Of a DNA stretch of 64,000 bases, positions 19,701 to 27,847 are shown piece after piece. Below the pieces are notes generated by a model. The model was not told the origin of the DNA. It did no database searches and saw only the letters and a list, made by a program, of their open reading frames with translations. Numbering within the stretch: position 1 is the first letter of the stretch; each line of letters begins with the position of its first letter. The position numbers and the translations under genes are program-made. Source of the DNA: Thiomargarita sp. (GTDB taxonomy: Bacteria; Pseudomonadota; Gammaproteobacteria; Beggiatoales; Beggiatoaceae); NCBI GenBank assembly GCA_020721005.1, contig DYNP01000003.1:248001-312000 (forward strand), in the 5' to 3' direction.

Positions 19701-22167
19701 TACGCCTGTTACTAAAAAGGATCAAACGATTTCGTTTGATGAGGCATTACCTATCACTGCCAAAGTCGGCTCCCAGCAACTCATACAAGTAACGGCAAGT
19801 TCGGGCTTGGTCGTTGATTTGGTGAACGACACGCCACAAGTTTGTGAATTGTTCGGATCGGCGGTTACTTTTCTGACTGCTGGTATATGTACGATCACTG
19901 CCAATCAAACGGGTAATGATAACTATACAGCGGCTAAACCAGTCAGTGTCAACATTACCGTGGTGAAGAAGGAAGATCAAACCATTGAATTCACCCCGCC
20001 CACCAGCGGCAAAGTCGGAGAAACTTTGATATTGAGTGCAAGCGGTGGTCAATCAGGCAATCCAGTCACGTTTGCCAGCACCACGCCAAAAATTTGTATT
20101 CTGTCGTCAGAAAATACGCTGGAATTTGCCGAACCGGGGATCTGCATCGTCACTGCGAATCAGGCAAGTAATGAGAATTACAATGCAGCTAAAGAAGTGA
20201 GTACAACGATTGTTGTTAAGAAAGATCAAATACTTACTTTTAATCCAGGTTTACCAACAGCGGGAGAATCTGCAATTTTAGCCGCAACTGTTGATTCAGG
20301 TTTAACGCCGATTACCTTTAGTAGTTCATCGATTGAAGTGTGTGAAGTCACGGGTGACACCATTGATTACAAAGCGGAAGGAACTTGTACCATTACGGCA
20401 AAACAAGCAGGTAATGAACAGTACAACTCTGTTGAGCAACAAACGAATCTTTCTGTTTTTTCTAAAGGCGTATTTTCTTTAAATATCACGGATAAAAATA
20501 ATGATCCAATTTTTCAAGCAACTGAAGGAGAGGTTTTAAATATCAGTTTAACATTTAAGGCACCTGCTGTGGATATTGGAAAATCTGCATTATTTTATTT
20601 GAATACCGTAGCTGAAAATACATCGTATATGCTGACAGAGCAAGGATTTGTAGAAGCAACTGAACCATTACGACCTGTGAATTCTAATCCAACAGTTTTA
20701 ATGGCAGAAAGCACGACCTCACTCTTGTATTCAGACGTGTTGCCTGCGGGTAAATATAGAGTTTATGCCGCCTATCAAACAACCGATGATGGGAAGAAAC
20801 AAGATGCAACCAGTATTCTCACGGTGAAAAAGCAATCCACTATTTCTTTCACCAATTTACCGACTGATCCAAAAGTAGGAGAACAGGTTGAGTTAACGGT
20901 AAAGAGTGACGGTTCTGAAAATGCGATTATTTTGAGTTCTGATACAACGGATATTTGTACGGTACAAGAAAAAACTGTGAGTTTCATTGCGGAAGGAAAT
21001 TGTAAGATTTCTGCACAACAAAACGGTGATGATTTTTTCGCAAATGTTCAAGCAACAAGCACAGTCATTGTTCAATCGCTGGGTGTCTTCTCATTAAATG
21101 TGACAGATAAAGACAACAAAGAGATTACCCAAGCAACGGATAATGATACTTTGAATATTGTTTTAACCTTCAAAGCACCCTCTACAGATGTTGGAAAATC
21201 TGCAAACCTTTATTTGAAAACAACGTCAGGAAAGAATGCTTGGATGCTCACGCCTAAAGGATTTGTGGCGGCAACTAACCCATTACGACCTGTGCTTTCT
21301 AAACCAGTTTCCTTAACAAAGGACAGCATTACCCTATCTTTATATTCGGGCACATTATCTGCGTATAAATTCACAGTTTATGCATCGTATGAAACAACGG
21401 ATAAGAACAAACAAGAAGCAACCAGTATTCTCGATGTCATTCCAAAAGCTTATGCAGTCGCTTATGCACAAGCTAAAGCGGATGGGAAATCCGAGGCTTA
21501 TGCAGTCGCTTATGCAACCGCTAAGGCTGATAAACGACCAGACACTTATGCAGTACTTTATGCAATCAAAAAAGAGGCTGGAAAAACTGATTTTTATGCA
21601 TGGATTTATGCAGTTAATAAAGCTGCTGGAAAAACAGAGGTTTATGCAACTGCGCTGGCTGATGCTAAAACCAGTGGAAAATCATGGGAGTATTCAGAGT
21701 TTTATGCACAAGCTATAGACTTAAGAAAATCAGAAGTTTATGCAACCCATTATGCAACTTTAAAAGAGGCTAAAAAATCCGAGGCTTATGCAACCCATTA
21801 TGCAACCGCAAAAGGGAATAAAAAATCAGACGGTTATGCAGTCACTTATGCAACCGAAAGAGAGGCTGGAAAAACTGATATTTATGCAGCCACTTATGCA
21901 ACTCTTGTAGAGAAAAAAACAAAAGATGTTTATGCAAGGAGTTATGCATCCGCTTATGATAAAGCTAAGAGTGATGGAAAATCAGACAGCTACGCAAGCA
22001 TATATGCAAGAGAGTATGCAGGGACATCTGGACGCTCAGAGAATTATGCGACTTCTTATGCGACTGCTTATGTAACCTATTATGAACAGGCTATGGCGGA
22101 TGGAACAGGTTGGTGGCATGCAACGACTTATGCAAGCCTTCACGCAATGTCTGTAGCCAAAGATTAA
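16795..22167 (+). CDS. Giant exported protein with InlB-type and Ig-like repeats and a Tyr-Ala repeat tail
   Basis: The start at 16795 is chosen because the signal peptide MSHQLKPLQQWIFKLKW matches the gene at 10402 and GGAGAA precedes it; length is 1790 residues. In order: signal peptide (to about 36); three divergent InlB-type domains (about 75-340); three Cys-paired Ig-like repeats (about 342-610); an unrecognised segment (about 615-810); a beta-helix-like block (about 820-945); more Ig-like repeats (about 970-1220, and one near 1350-1425); two copies of a module beginning GVFSLN[IV]TDK (about 1223-1345 and 1429-1551); and a tail of 16-residue units of the form YAxxYAxxKxxGKSEx (about 1552-1785). 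No sorting motif or membrane anchor is visible. Probable matrix or surface protein; function not known. Confidence 0.8.
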   Translation: MSHQLKPLQQWIFKLKWVVLATSMTVGLAVSESVWAGCSEQPAGFYCDINHTSYGVNEVACLAACVSAPSVPTYTLTLNTSGTGTGTVSGGGSYAEGTAVNLTAIGDSGSVFVGWSEELCDNTLILKENTTCTAKFEKIEPPNPNSPTASILPEYVSLAVQVAGSGSGTVSTDMGLSCKREDCEPNPKFPGELICQKNCEQSIKATRDVTLTQKADANSVFSGWGGHDDCVDGEVFMNGSKLCIAYFSRIYFLKVSTEGDGTVSGYGFFNQKPLINCGSICQVPWGKKMTVVLEARPAAGMIFDGWTGDCSGQKQQLIVPFNNDMNCQANFIDPNALKKPIDQTITNFSPATSAVVGDQMTVTATGGDSGNPVTFASITPEICTVSAETVHIITVGTCTLAADQAGNEDYNAAPQVTKSIIVTEPNKLDQVITEFSPATAAIVNSSLVLTAVGGKSGNPVKFASATQDICTVEASDRVNFKTVGTCTLTADQAGNEQFNAASTVTVTVQVNSPVKQGQVITDFLPTVYASVTDQAKINGQATLAATGGPSGNPVIYTSKTPEKCTVSGNVVTFLAEGTCEVIANQAGNDEYHPASQEIIKIEVASDQTTPPIEPAKFAGCTSPTIEEPLSVFNVSVCAKAPGQSEPLTYVREFKTLEDMQEFIKGITDTEEFKQIKQAVNNTSTDPTSGVNSLINVIDNTFDVSFNSKDNAGAIHAQVDGEKFNITFPNPKNGFKLEYSDSKGNIGTFQGLNAEDSIALLTEHLTQTAKQPEWVKDLIGSLLRGISSLVTEPNQTPTDSTGGADTPPVTNNDPSQPSSDCKIEETEKLVIISGSCDVKGQVFDKPVRILPGTSLSNATFNNTVDNQGFLSNSTIGEQGDVKGGKLSGFIENRGKVCDVEFVGSSFVGGTVCGKIQNNSKVGACLKEVTAWTDTEITGCVEKKDQSIELTVDEIGTTGETTTEGNGTTSATPVTKKDQTISFDEALPITAKVGSQQLIQVTASSGLVVDLVNDTPQVCELFGSAVTFLTAGICTITANQTGNDNYTAAKPVSVNITVVKKEDQTIEFTPPTSGKVGETLILSASGGQSGNPVTFASTTPKICILSSENTLEFAEPGICIVTANQASNENYNAAKEVSTTIVVKKDQILTFNPGLPTAGESAILAATVDSGLTPITFSSSSIEVCEVTGDTIDYKAEGTCTITAKQAGNEQYNSVEQQTNLSVFSKGVFSLNITDKNNDPIFQATEGEVLNISLTFKAPAVDIGKSALFYLNTVAENTSYMLTEQGFVEATEPLRPVNSNPTVLMAESTTSLLYSDVLPAGKYRVYAAYQTTDDGKKQDATSILTVKKQSTISFTNLPTDPKVGEQVELTVKSDGSENAIILSSDTTDICTVQEKTVSFIAEGNCKISAQQNGDDFFANVQATSTVIVQSLGVFSLNVTDKDNKEITQATDNDTLNIVLTFKAPSTDVGKSANLYLKTTSGKNAWMLTPKGFVAATNPLRPVLSKPVSLTKDSITLSLYSGTLSAYKFTVYASYETTDKNKQEATSILDVIPKAYAVAYAQAKADGKSEAYAVAYATAKADKRPDTYAVLYAIKKEAGKTDFYAWIYAVNKAAGKTEVYATALADAKTSGKSWEYSEFYAQAIDLRKSEVYATHYATLKEAKKSEAYATHYATAKGNKKSDGYAVTYATEREAGKTDIYAATYATLVEKKTKDVYARSYASAYDKAKSDGKSDSYASIYAREYAGTSGRSENYATSYATAYVTYYEQAMADGTGWWHATTYASLHAMSVAKD
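21450..22160 (+). repeat. Coding repeat: about 13 units of a 16-residue Tyr-Ala motif
   Basis: The DNA repeats TATGCA at short intervals, and the basic period is 48 bases. The protein units read, for example, YAVAYAQAKADGKSEA, YATHYATLKEAKKSEA and YAVTYATEREAGKTDI. Three units near the end are longer (20 or more residues). The units have diverged in sequence while the Tyr-Ala positions stayed fixed, which suggests selection on those positions. Confidence 0.85.
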
Positions 22168-22185
22168 CCCATTAAGCCAAGTAGA

Positions 22186-22213
22186 GTGGGCAAACGTCTT
22201 TTTGTTTGCCCAC
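22186..22213. repeat. REP-like hairpin (GTGGGCAAAC family)
   Basis: A perfect 10-base stem, GTGGGCAAAC with GTTTGCCCAC, and an 8-base T-rich loop, located 18 bases after the giant gene. About 50 bases around it, starting at TTAAGCCAAGTAGA, are almost identical to 23356-23404. A GGATAACACCCCT-type palindrome remnant (CACCTCTGAGAGGGGTGTTATCCC) follows near 22224. Confidence 0.7.
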
Positions 22214-22304
22214 CGTTTACAAACACCTCTGAGAGGGGTGTTATCCCTCAATTATCCCAAACAAACTAATCCGTAAGTTCAACTTTTTTACACTGGAGAT
22301 TTTT

Positions 22305-23336
22305 ATGATATATCGGTTTACTCAAATGAATTATCCACCTCAATGGCGGTTACGCAAACTCAAACTATTCGTTGTCGGTAGTGTGATTGGAGGGTTTGTC
22401 GTTTTGGGGTCAGGCTGCGCCGAATACTATTGTCCAGCAACTGGGATTCGGTCCGATAAATGCGAAAATACTTGCCAGCCGCCCGTAACCTATACTTTCC
22501 CTTCTTTTGATAGAGAAGCACCCAGCCAATCAACGAAAGTCCACATTTTCATAGATGGTAATGGATATGGCAAAGTGACCGCTAAGGACCAGTCCTCGCT
22601 CTTATGCGAGAGCAAAGATTGCGGAGTAATCGAGGGTAAAATAATTTCCTGCAAACAGAAGACTCAATGCACACAGGTGGTCGAAACAGGTAACACCCTC
22701 ACTTTGCTCGCCACAGAAGGTAATTTCTCTTCTTTTGCTGGTTGGGGAGGTGATGAAGATTGTCAAGATGGTCAATTGACTATGGATAAGGACAAATATT
22801 GCGTTGCTGTTTTCGATATTAGTGAAAAGCTCCTTTGTGAAGTAGGTACTGGAATTGGGGGGCTTCCACCTAACCTTTCACCTTTTGACAAAAAGGTATT
22901 TGATAAAAGTGTACTGGCGATTCGCCAGTTAAAAGCGTTGACACCTGGACAGATAGCGGCGTTGACGACGGGCCAGATAAAGGCGTTGCTGCGGGCACAT
23001 ATAGCGGTGTTGTCGACGGACCAGATATCGGGGTTGACGATTGACCAAATAGCGGTGTTGTCGAAGGACCAGATATGGACGTTGTCGAGGGACCAGATAT
23101 CGGCATTGACGACGGATCAGATAAAGGCGTTGACGACGGACCAGATAAAATCGTTGTCGACGTACATGATATCGTTGTTGACGACGGCCCAGATACAGGC
23201 GTTTACGACGGACCAGATATGGGCGTTGACAGCGGACCAGATAAAGTCGTTGACGTCGGCGGACCAGATACGGCGGTTTACGACGGCCCAGAAAGCCGCG
23301 TTAGACGCTCGAAAAAGGGGGTTAGATATAGAGTAA
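22305..23336 (+). CDS. Exported (possibly lipo-) protein with an InlB-type domain and 8-residue Gln-Ile repeats
   Basis: GGAG seven bases before the ATG supports the start. A long N-terminal region ends in a hydrophobic stretch and VVLGSGCAEY. This could be a lipoprotein box, although Gly at position -3 is poor, so ordinary secretion is also possible. Residues about 65-175 form one divergent InlB-like domain (GNGYGKVTA, FAGWGGDEDC, KYCVAVFD). Residues about 200-335 consist of an 8-residue repeat, LTTDQIKA/LSTDQISG in type, about 16 copies, encoded by a 24-base DNA repeat (GTTGACGACGGACCAGATA and variants). Such short amphipathic repeats often fold as helical solenoids; that is an inference. 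The repeat leaves several other frames open, including the antisense, but these look like artefacts. Confidence 0.72.
   Translation: MIYRFTQMNYPPQWRLRKLKLFVVGSVIGGFVVLGSGCAEYYCPATGIRSDKCENTCQPPVTYTFPSFDREAPSQSTKVHIFIDGNGYGKVTAKDQSSLLCESKDCGVIEGKIISCKQKTQCTQVVETGNTLTLLATEGNFSSFAGWGGDEDCQDGQLTMDKDKYCVAVFDISEKLLCEVGTGIGGLPPNLSPFDKKVFDKSVLAIRQLKALTPGQIAALTTGQIKALLRAHIAVLSTDQISGLTIDQIAVLSKDQIWTLSRDQISALTTDQIKALTTDQIKSLSTYMISLLTTAQIQAFTTDQIWALTADQIKSLTSADQIRRFTTAQKAALDARKRGLDIE
22905..23300 (+). repeat. 24-bp coding tandem repeat (8-residue unit)
   Basis: The unit resembles GTTGACGACGGACCAGATAA with four more bases. It encodes L-[ST]-x-x-Q-I-x-[AS] and spans the C-terminal part of the protein. Copies differ mostly at the first and fourth positions of the peptide unit. 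Confidence 0.8.
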
Positions 23337-23699
23337 TCAACGTATGAGAAGTGGTTAAGCCAAGTAGAGTGGGCAAACGTCTTTTTGTTTGTCCACCGTT
23401 TACAATTAATGTGGGTTTGGTCGGCAGTGATAAACCTGTTGTTCACCCTACGAAACTAAGGAGATAGAACTTGAATCCTCGTGTCCAGAAAATAACTCCG
23501 CGGGATGATTACAGCAAACGTATGGTGCATAAGCGTAGCGTCATGCACCTTTTAGAGTGAAAACAGGAATAACACCCCTTCGAGGGAGGTTATCCCTACT
23601 GCTCTATAAAATGGGAAAGAGGTGTTATTTTTCTCCCTATTTTAACGGTCTAAATCAGAATTGACAGGATTCACAGAATTTTCTAAGGAATTTATTCTC
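23337..23699. other. Intergenic region with three palindrome families
   Basis: No gene seen. It holds a GTGGGCAAAC/GTTTGTCCAC hairpin at 23369-23396 (one mismatch from the copy at 22186), a GGTGCAT...ATGCACC hairpin at about 23524-23551, and an AATAACACCCC...GGGAGGTTATCCC hairpin at about 23567-23598. A TAAGGA ribosome site at about 23684 serves the next gene. Confidence 0.6.
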
Positions 23700-24422
23700 A
23701 TGAGTCATATAACGCACAATGAACCTGCCCCAACTTTAGCAGAAGTTTGGCAACTGTTTAAGGAAACCGACCGCCGTTTTCAAGAAACTGAGCGGTTATT
23801 AAAGGAGCAATCTCAGGAAACTGATCGTCGCTTTCAGGAAACTGACCGTCGCTTTCAGGAAACTGAACGATTTTTAAAGGAACAATCTCAGGAAACCGAG
23901 CGTCTATTAAAAGAACAATCTCAGGAAACTGATCGTCGTTTTCGAGAAACTGACCGATTTTTTAGACAACAAAATAAAGAACTTGACAAAAAATTGGGTA
24001 AACTCGGTAATCGGCTCGGCGAATTTGTCGAAGGCTTCATCAAACCATCGGTTGTCAAACTCTTTCAAGAACGGGGTATTGCCGTCCATGTGGTGACACG
24101 GGACGTAGAAGCCAATCGCCCAGAACTGGGTTTGGCCATGCAAATTGACTTATTCGTAACGAATGACGACAGTTGTGTGCTCGTTGAAGTCAAAAGTCAT
24201 TTGGATTTAGATGATGTCAACGAACATATCGAGAGAATGGGAAAATTTAAGGCAATATTTCCCCTTTATGCCGATAAGAAAGTCTATGGGGCCGTTGCAG
24301 GTATGGTGATTCCCGATAACGTTGCTAAATATGCTTATAGACAGGGTTTTTTCGTCATCGCTCAAAAAGGGGATACCGCAGTAATTTTGAATGATGATAA
24401 ATTTAACCCAACTGCGTGGTAA
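23700..24422 (+). CDS. Coiled-coil protein with PD-(D/E)XK-like domain (DUF3782-type)
   Basis: The start at 23700 is preferred to one 13 codons upstream because TAAGGA lies before it; length is 240 residues. Residues about 15-100 are a heptad-like repeat, ETDRRFQ/ETERLLKEQSQ, predicted to form a long coiled coil. Residues about 105-240 resemble a nuclease-fold domain of the PD-(D/E)XK type: AMQIDLFVTND and CVLVEVKSHL give the D...ExK spacing expected for the metal site. Proteins of this architecture are common in filamentous cyanobacteria and large sulfur bacteria, and their function is not established. There is no signal peptide. It sits, unlike its neighbours, as a cytoplasmic protein inside the surface-protein cluster. 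Confidence 0.7.
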   Translation: MSHITHNEPAPTLAEVWQLFKETDRRFQETERLLKEQSQETDRRFQETDRRFQETERFLKEQSQETERLLKEQSQETDRRFRETDRFFRQQNKELDKKLGKLGNRLGEFVEGFIKPSVVKLFQERGIAVHVVTRDVEANRPELGLAMQIDLFVTNDDSCVLVEVKSHLDLDDVNEHIERMGKFKAIFPLYADKKVYGAVAGMVIPDNVAKYAYRQGFFVIAQKGDTAVILNDDKFNPTAW

Positions 24423-24544
24423 AGTAACTCAACTACTTGGCGTAACGAGTTGAATCACTACTTTTTAACGATGTTCGCTTGAAACCATAGGAAAAATGGC
24501 AATCCTTTGTTGCCAAATGAAATAATACAACAACTTTTTGGAGA

Positions 24545-27500
24545 ATGATGATGTTACATAAACCATTCATCAGCCGATCTCGGCTTGTTACCTTACTTAT
24601 TTTATATCTACTGTTCAATTCGATGACAGCAAACGCGGCGACGATTACGCAAACCGCCGTTAATGAAGTGGCACTCTCAAGCACTATTCAAATTGATTCG
24701 GCCGCCACCGATTTTTATATTTTTGGCGAGAATGTCCAGAAAAGTGGTGAGCCATCCGTATTTAGTGATGTTTCAGGCCCTTTCAGCCCCCAAACAGATT
24801 CGGAGGTCAGAATAGCTTGGACAGGTGGCGATCCCACCGTGTCGGCAACGGGTTCAACCAAGTATGACGTTTGTTTGTCGGGGAAGGGCTTTAAATCGCC
24901 CACCCCGGTTTCTTGTCAATTCACGGTAAAAATGCCTAGCACAGCGGCTACCTTGGAATTTTGGTTAATTCCCAATGGGAATACCAAGTCCATCAGTTAT
25001 GATGTCACGGTTGGCGGTGTAAAAAATTCCTATTCAAATCAGCCTAGTAAGAGACATTATCGCCGCTTTGCCTACACTATTACGGACGCTCAGGTGGATG
25101 AATCCATCACTGTGGCCGTGAATAACATCACGGGTATCAACGATTGGCACAGCCTCGGTTTTCAAGCGGCGCAACTGAAGGTGATCAAAGCGATTCAAAC
25201 ACTTGAGTTCAAACCGGTGACTAAAGGCACCGTGGGACAATCAGCAACTTTAAGTGCCACGGCCAGTTCGGGTCTAACCGACATCAAGTTTGCCAGTACG
25301 ACGGAAAGTATTTGCACCGTGAATGGAACTCAGGTTAGCTTTAAGGACGCGGGGACTTGCGCGGTTACTGCTAAACAAGCGGGTAACAGCAATTATTTGC
25401 CCGTGACCGCCAGCGGCGAGATTTTGGTGGCGGATAAGCCTACAGAGACTGCGTTGCTGGGTAAAACTGTGGGCGATGCGGAATTTTCGTTGCCCGCTAC
25501 CAGCGATCAGGACTTAACCGTTGAGTGGACTCTAATGGCTGATAGCCAGGGTTGCACGCTCAACGGTAATAAAATCACGCCGGTGAGTGCGGGGACTTGT
25601 ATTATTCACGGTTTTCAAGCCGGGAATGCGACGACTAATCCAACGCAAACGGTCGTGCGGATTGAAATTAAAGACGCTCAACCTATTGAACCACAAGAGC
25701 AAAATCTCAGTATCTCTCTCGTTGCTGACCACAATTTGGTTGGCGAAGTTGCCACGGTGAAAGTCAGTCTGGGAGAATCTGGGAACACGGTGGATTTGCA
25801 AGTCAGTACGCCCGAAATTTGTAATTTGCAAGGGACTGGCGTGACTTTGTTAAAGGAAGGCACTTGCACCGTCACGGGGACTCAAGCGGGTAATACGCAA
25901 TATTTAGAGGCGAGTGCGTCGAGTAGCGTCACGGTGAAAACCGATAAAGCGACGTTTGGCCTGAAGGTTTTGAGTAATAAGGACAATAGTGGTCAATTAA
26001 CGCAAGTCAGTCAAGCCGATACCGTGAATATCGAGTTGCAAGTGACGGCCGCGGTTAAAGATGTCGGTAAAACCGCCGAGTTATTTTTGACGGTGAAATT
26101 GGGAAATGACCTATACATTTTGACCCATGAGGGTTGGCAACCGTGGGACGGCGTAACGTGGACTCCGGTGACTCAGCAAACGTTGACGGACGAGGCGATT
26201 ACCATTCCTGCGTTTAGCGGGCAATTTCCAGCGTCGGGAACGTTTGAGTTTACTGCCGCCTATGGTTTGACAGGGAGTAGCGCGATTTCACAGGGACCGC
26301 AAGCGGTGGGCAATTTGACTGTGACTGCGTTTAATCCCGTGGAACAAGCGAAAACCGATTGTCTCGGTAAAAGCGGGATTTATTATGCGCAACAGTGTTT
26401 TACCGATGTCAAAGACTTGGGCAACGGTTTTGCGGGCGGGATTTATGTCGAAGGACAAGCGAGCTTGCAAACGAATGCTAATCTGGCGTGTCGTTTAGGT
26501 AAGAAAGTGGCGGTGTTAGGGCGTTTCAATGTCTCAGATGACGACGTTGGACAACCGGCCGAAGTCGTGTTCGCTTTTCAGGATAATCTGGATAATGCGA
26601 CGGGCAAAACCATTGGGGCGTTACCTAAAATCTACAGTGCGGCGTTGTTTGAGGGTGAATTGCCAACGACGGGGACGTTGCCGGTGAGTTTTGGGTATCG
26701 TTTGCTGAATAGTGAGGGTAGCAAAGGGGTTTTGAAATCTGCGACGGGTTTAACTTTCGTGGTGCCCGTGGACAGTTGCGATAATCCTGACTTGCAACTC
26801 GTTACGTCACCGTTAGGCACGGGTACAGGTGAAGTGCTGACCAAAACCGCTGAAGATGGTTCGGTGCGATTAGTGGCGATTCCCGCGACTGACGGCAGTG
26901 CTTTTGCGGGCTGGACGGGCGATGCGGAAGGTTGTAAAGGAACTGAAACCACGCTCATCATCAAACCCAGCGCGGACAAATTTACTTGTCAGCCAACCTT
27001 TAGCAAACAAGTGTTGGGAACATTGAAGTGCGAGAATGGGTTTGATACGGAACAAAACATTGCGTGTTGCGGCCTCAATGATCCTAAATGTCCAGCGATT
27101 CCAGAACCGTGCAATCCGCCGAAAGACCCTAATACTCAGTGGTTACTAAATATTCCGCCGTCTACTGCTCTGGACGTAGTCAATATACGGGTTACTAATC
27201 TTTCTCAAGAAAACAGAGAAGTTAAAGCGACGCTTTATGACATAGACGGAAAGCTCATTTTTGAAAACAAAACCTTGGTTGAGGCGAAAGACTTACCTCA
27301 ATTTGCAGCAGTTCCCATACAGATGGCGGACTTAACGTCAAACGGAGAGAATTGGAATGGCAGAGGAAAACTGAAAATACCCAATCCCGAGGGTCTTTTG
27401 ATTCAGGCTTTTCTCCGTGCTAGAGAAGCGACTGGATTTCCAGAAACACCTCTGATGAACATGACGTTTGCCTCTGCTAAACACCGAGTGACGGCAATAC

Positions 27501-27847
27501 CGCCGCCAAAAAAAGGGGTGATTGGGGCTGACCAAATAACCATACGGATTACGAATATCGGCGACACAGAGATGAAGGTAAAAATGCGTCTTTTTAGTCA
27601 GGAGGGTGGTGACCCCATATGGGTTGGTGATTTGATGACGGAAGCACTACCCCCAATAGCTACCAGTCGGTTTACTAGCGACGATTTGGCGACGATAACA
27701 GGAACCACTTGGGAGGGCAGAGCTTTTGCGGAAATCTTCCCCGAAGATGTTAAACAACGTTGCAATGGCAAGATGCTCATGCAGAATCTTGTTCGCCAGA
27801 ACGGCATAAGAATGGCTCCACTGAGTAATATCACGCCGCAAGATTAG
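24545..27847 (+). CDS. Exported modular protein with Ig-like repeats and paired C-terminal domains
   Basis: Three consecutive ATG codons (24545, 24548, 24551) follow TTTGGAGA; any could be used. A signal peptide ends near ANAAT (about residue 31). Residues about 215-465 contain three Ig-like repeats with Cys pairs (ICTVNG...TCAVTAKQAGN). Residues about 467-598 match the GVFSLNVTDK-type module of the giant protein at 16795 (here KATFGLKVLSNKD, then VGKTAELFLTV). After a unique region with Cys residues, one InlB-type domain lies at about 755-825 (GTGEVLTKTAEDGSV, FAGWTGD). The C-terminal 240 residues hold two related copies of a domain (VNIRVTNLSQ and ITIRITNIGD begin them). Structural or adhesive surface protein by inference. 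Confidence 0.78.
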   Translation: MMMLHKPFISRSRLVTLLILYLLFNSMTANAATITQTAVNEVALSSTIQIDSAATDFYIFGENVQKSGEPSVFSDVSGPFSPQTDSEVRIAWTGGDPTVSATGSTKYDVCLSGKGFKSPTPVSCQFTVKMPSTAATLEFWLIPNGNTKSISYDVTVGGVKNSYSNQPSKRHYRRFAYTITDAQVDESITVAVNNITGINDWHSLGFQAAQLKVIKAIQTLEFKPVTKGTVGQSATLSATASSGLTDIKFASTTESICTVNGTQVSFKDAGTCAVTAKQAGNSNYLPVTASGEILVADKPTETALLGKTVGDAEFSLPATSDQDLTVEWTLMADSQGCTLNGNKITPVSAGTCIIHGFQAGNATTNPTQTVVRIEIKDAQPIEPQEQNLSISLVADHNLVGEVATVKVSLGESGNTVDLQVSTPEICNLQGTGVTLLKEGTCTVTGTQAGNTQYLEASASSSVTVKTDKATFGLKVLSNKDNSGQLTQVSQADTVNIELQVTAAVKDVGKTAELFLTVKLGNDLYILTHEGWQPWDGVTWTPVTQQTLTDEAITIPAFSGQFPASGTFEFTAAYGLTGSSAISQGPQAVGNLTVTAFNPVEQAKTDCLGKSGIYYAQQCFTDVKDLGNGFAGGIYVEGQASLQTNANLACRLGKKVAVLGRFNVSDDDVGQPAEVVFAFQDNLDNATGKTIGALPKIYSAALFEGELPTTGTLPVSFGYRLLNSEGSKGVLKSATGLTFVVPVDSCDNPDLQLVTSPLGTGTGEVLTKTAEDGSVRLVAIPATDGSAFAGWTGDAEGCKGTETTLIIKPSADKFTCQPTFSKQVLGTLKCENGFDTEQNIACCGLNDPKCPAIPEPCNPPKDPNTQWLLNIPPSTALDVVNIRVTNLSQENREVKATLYDIDGKLIFENKTLVEAKDLPQFAAVPIQMADLTSNGENWNGRGKLKIPNPEGLLIQAFLRAREATGFPETPLMNMTFASAKHRVTAIPPPKKGVIGADQITIRITNIGDTEMKVKMRLFSQEGGDPIWVGDLMTEALPPIATSRFTSDDLATITGTTWEGRAFAEIFPEDVKQRCNGKMLMQNLVRQNGIRMAPLSNITPQD

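Noticed and set aside
23075-23446. Antisense and alternative frames over the Gln-Ile repeat
   Set aside because: The 24-bp repeat keeps several frames open. The sense frame has a signal region and an InlB-like domain; the others have neither.
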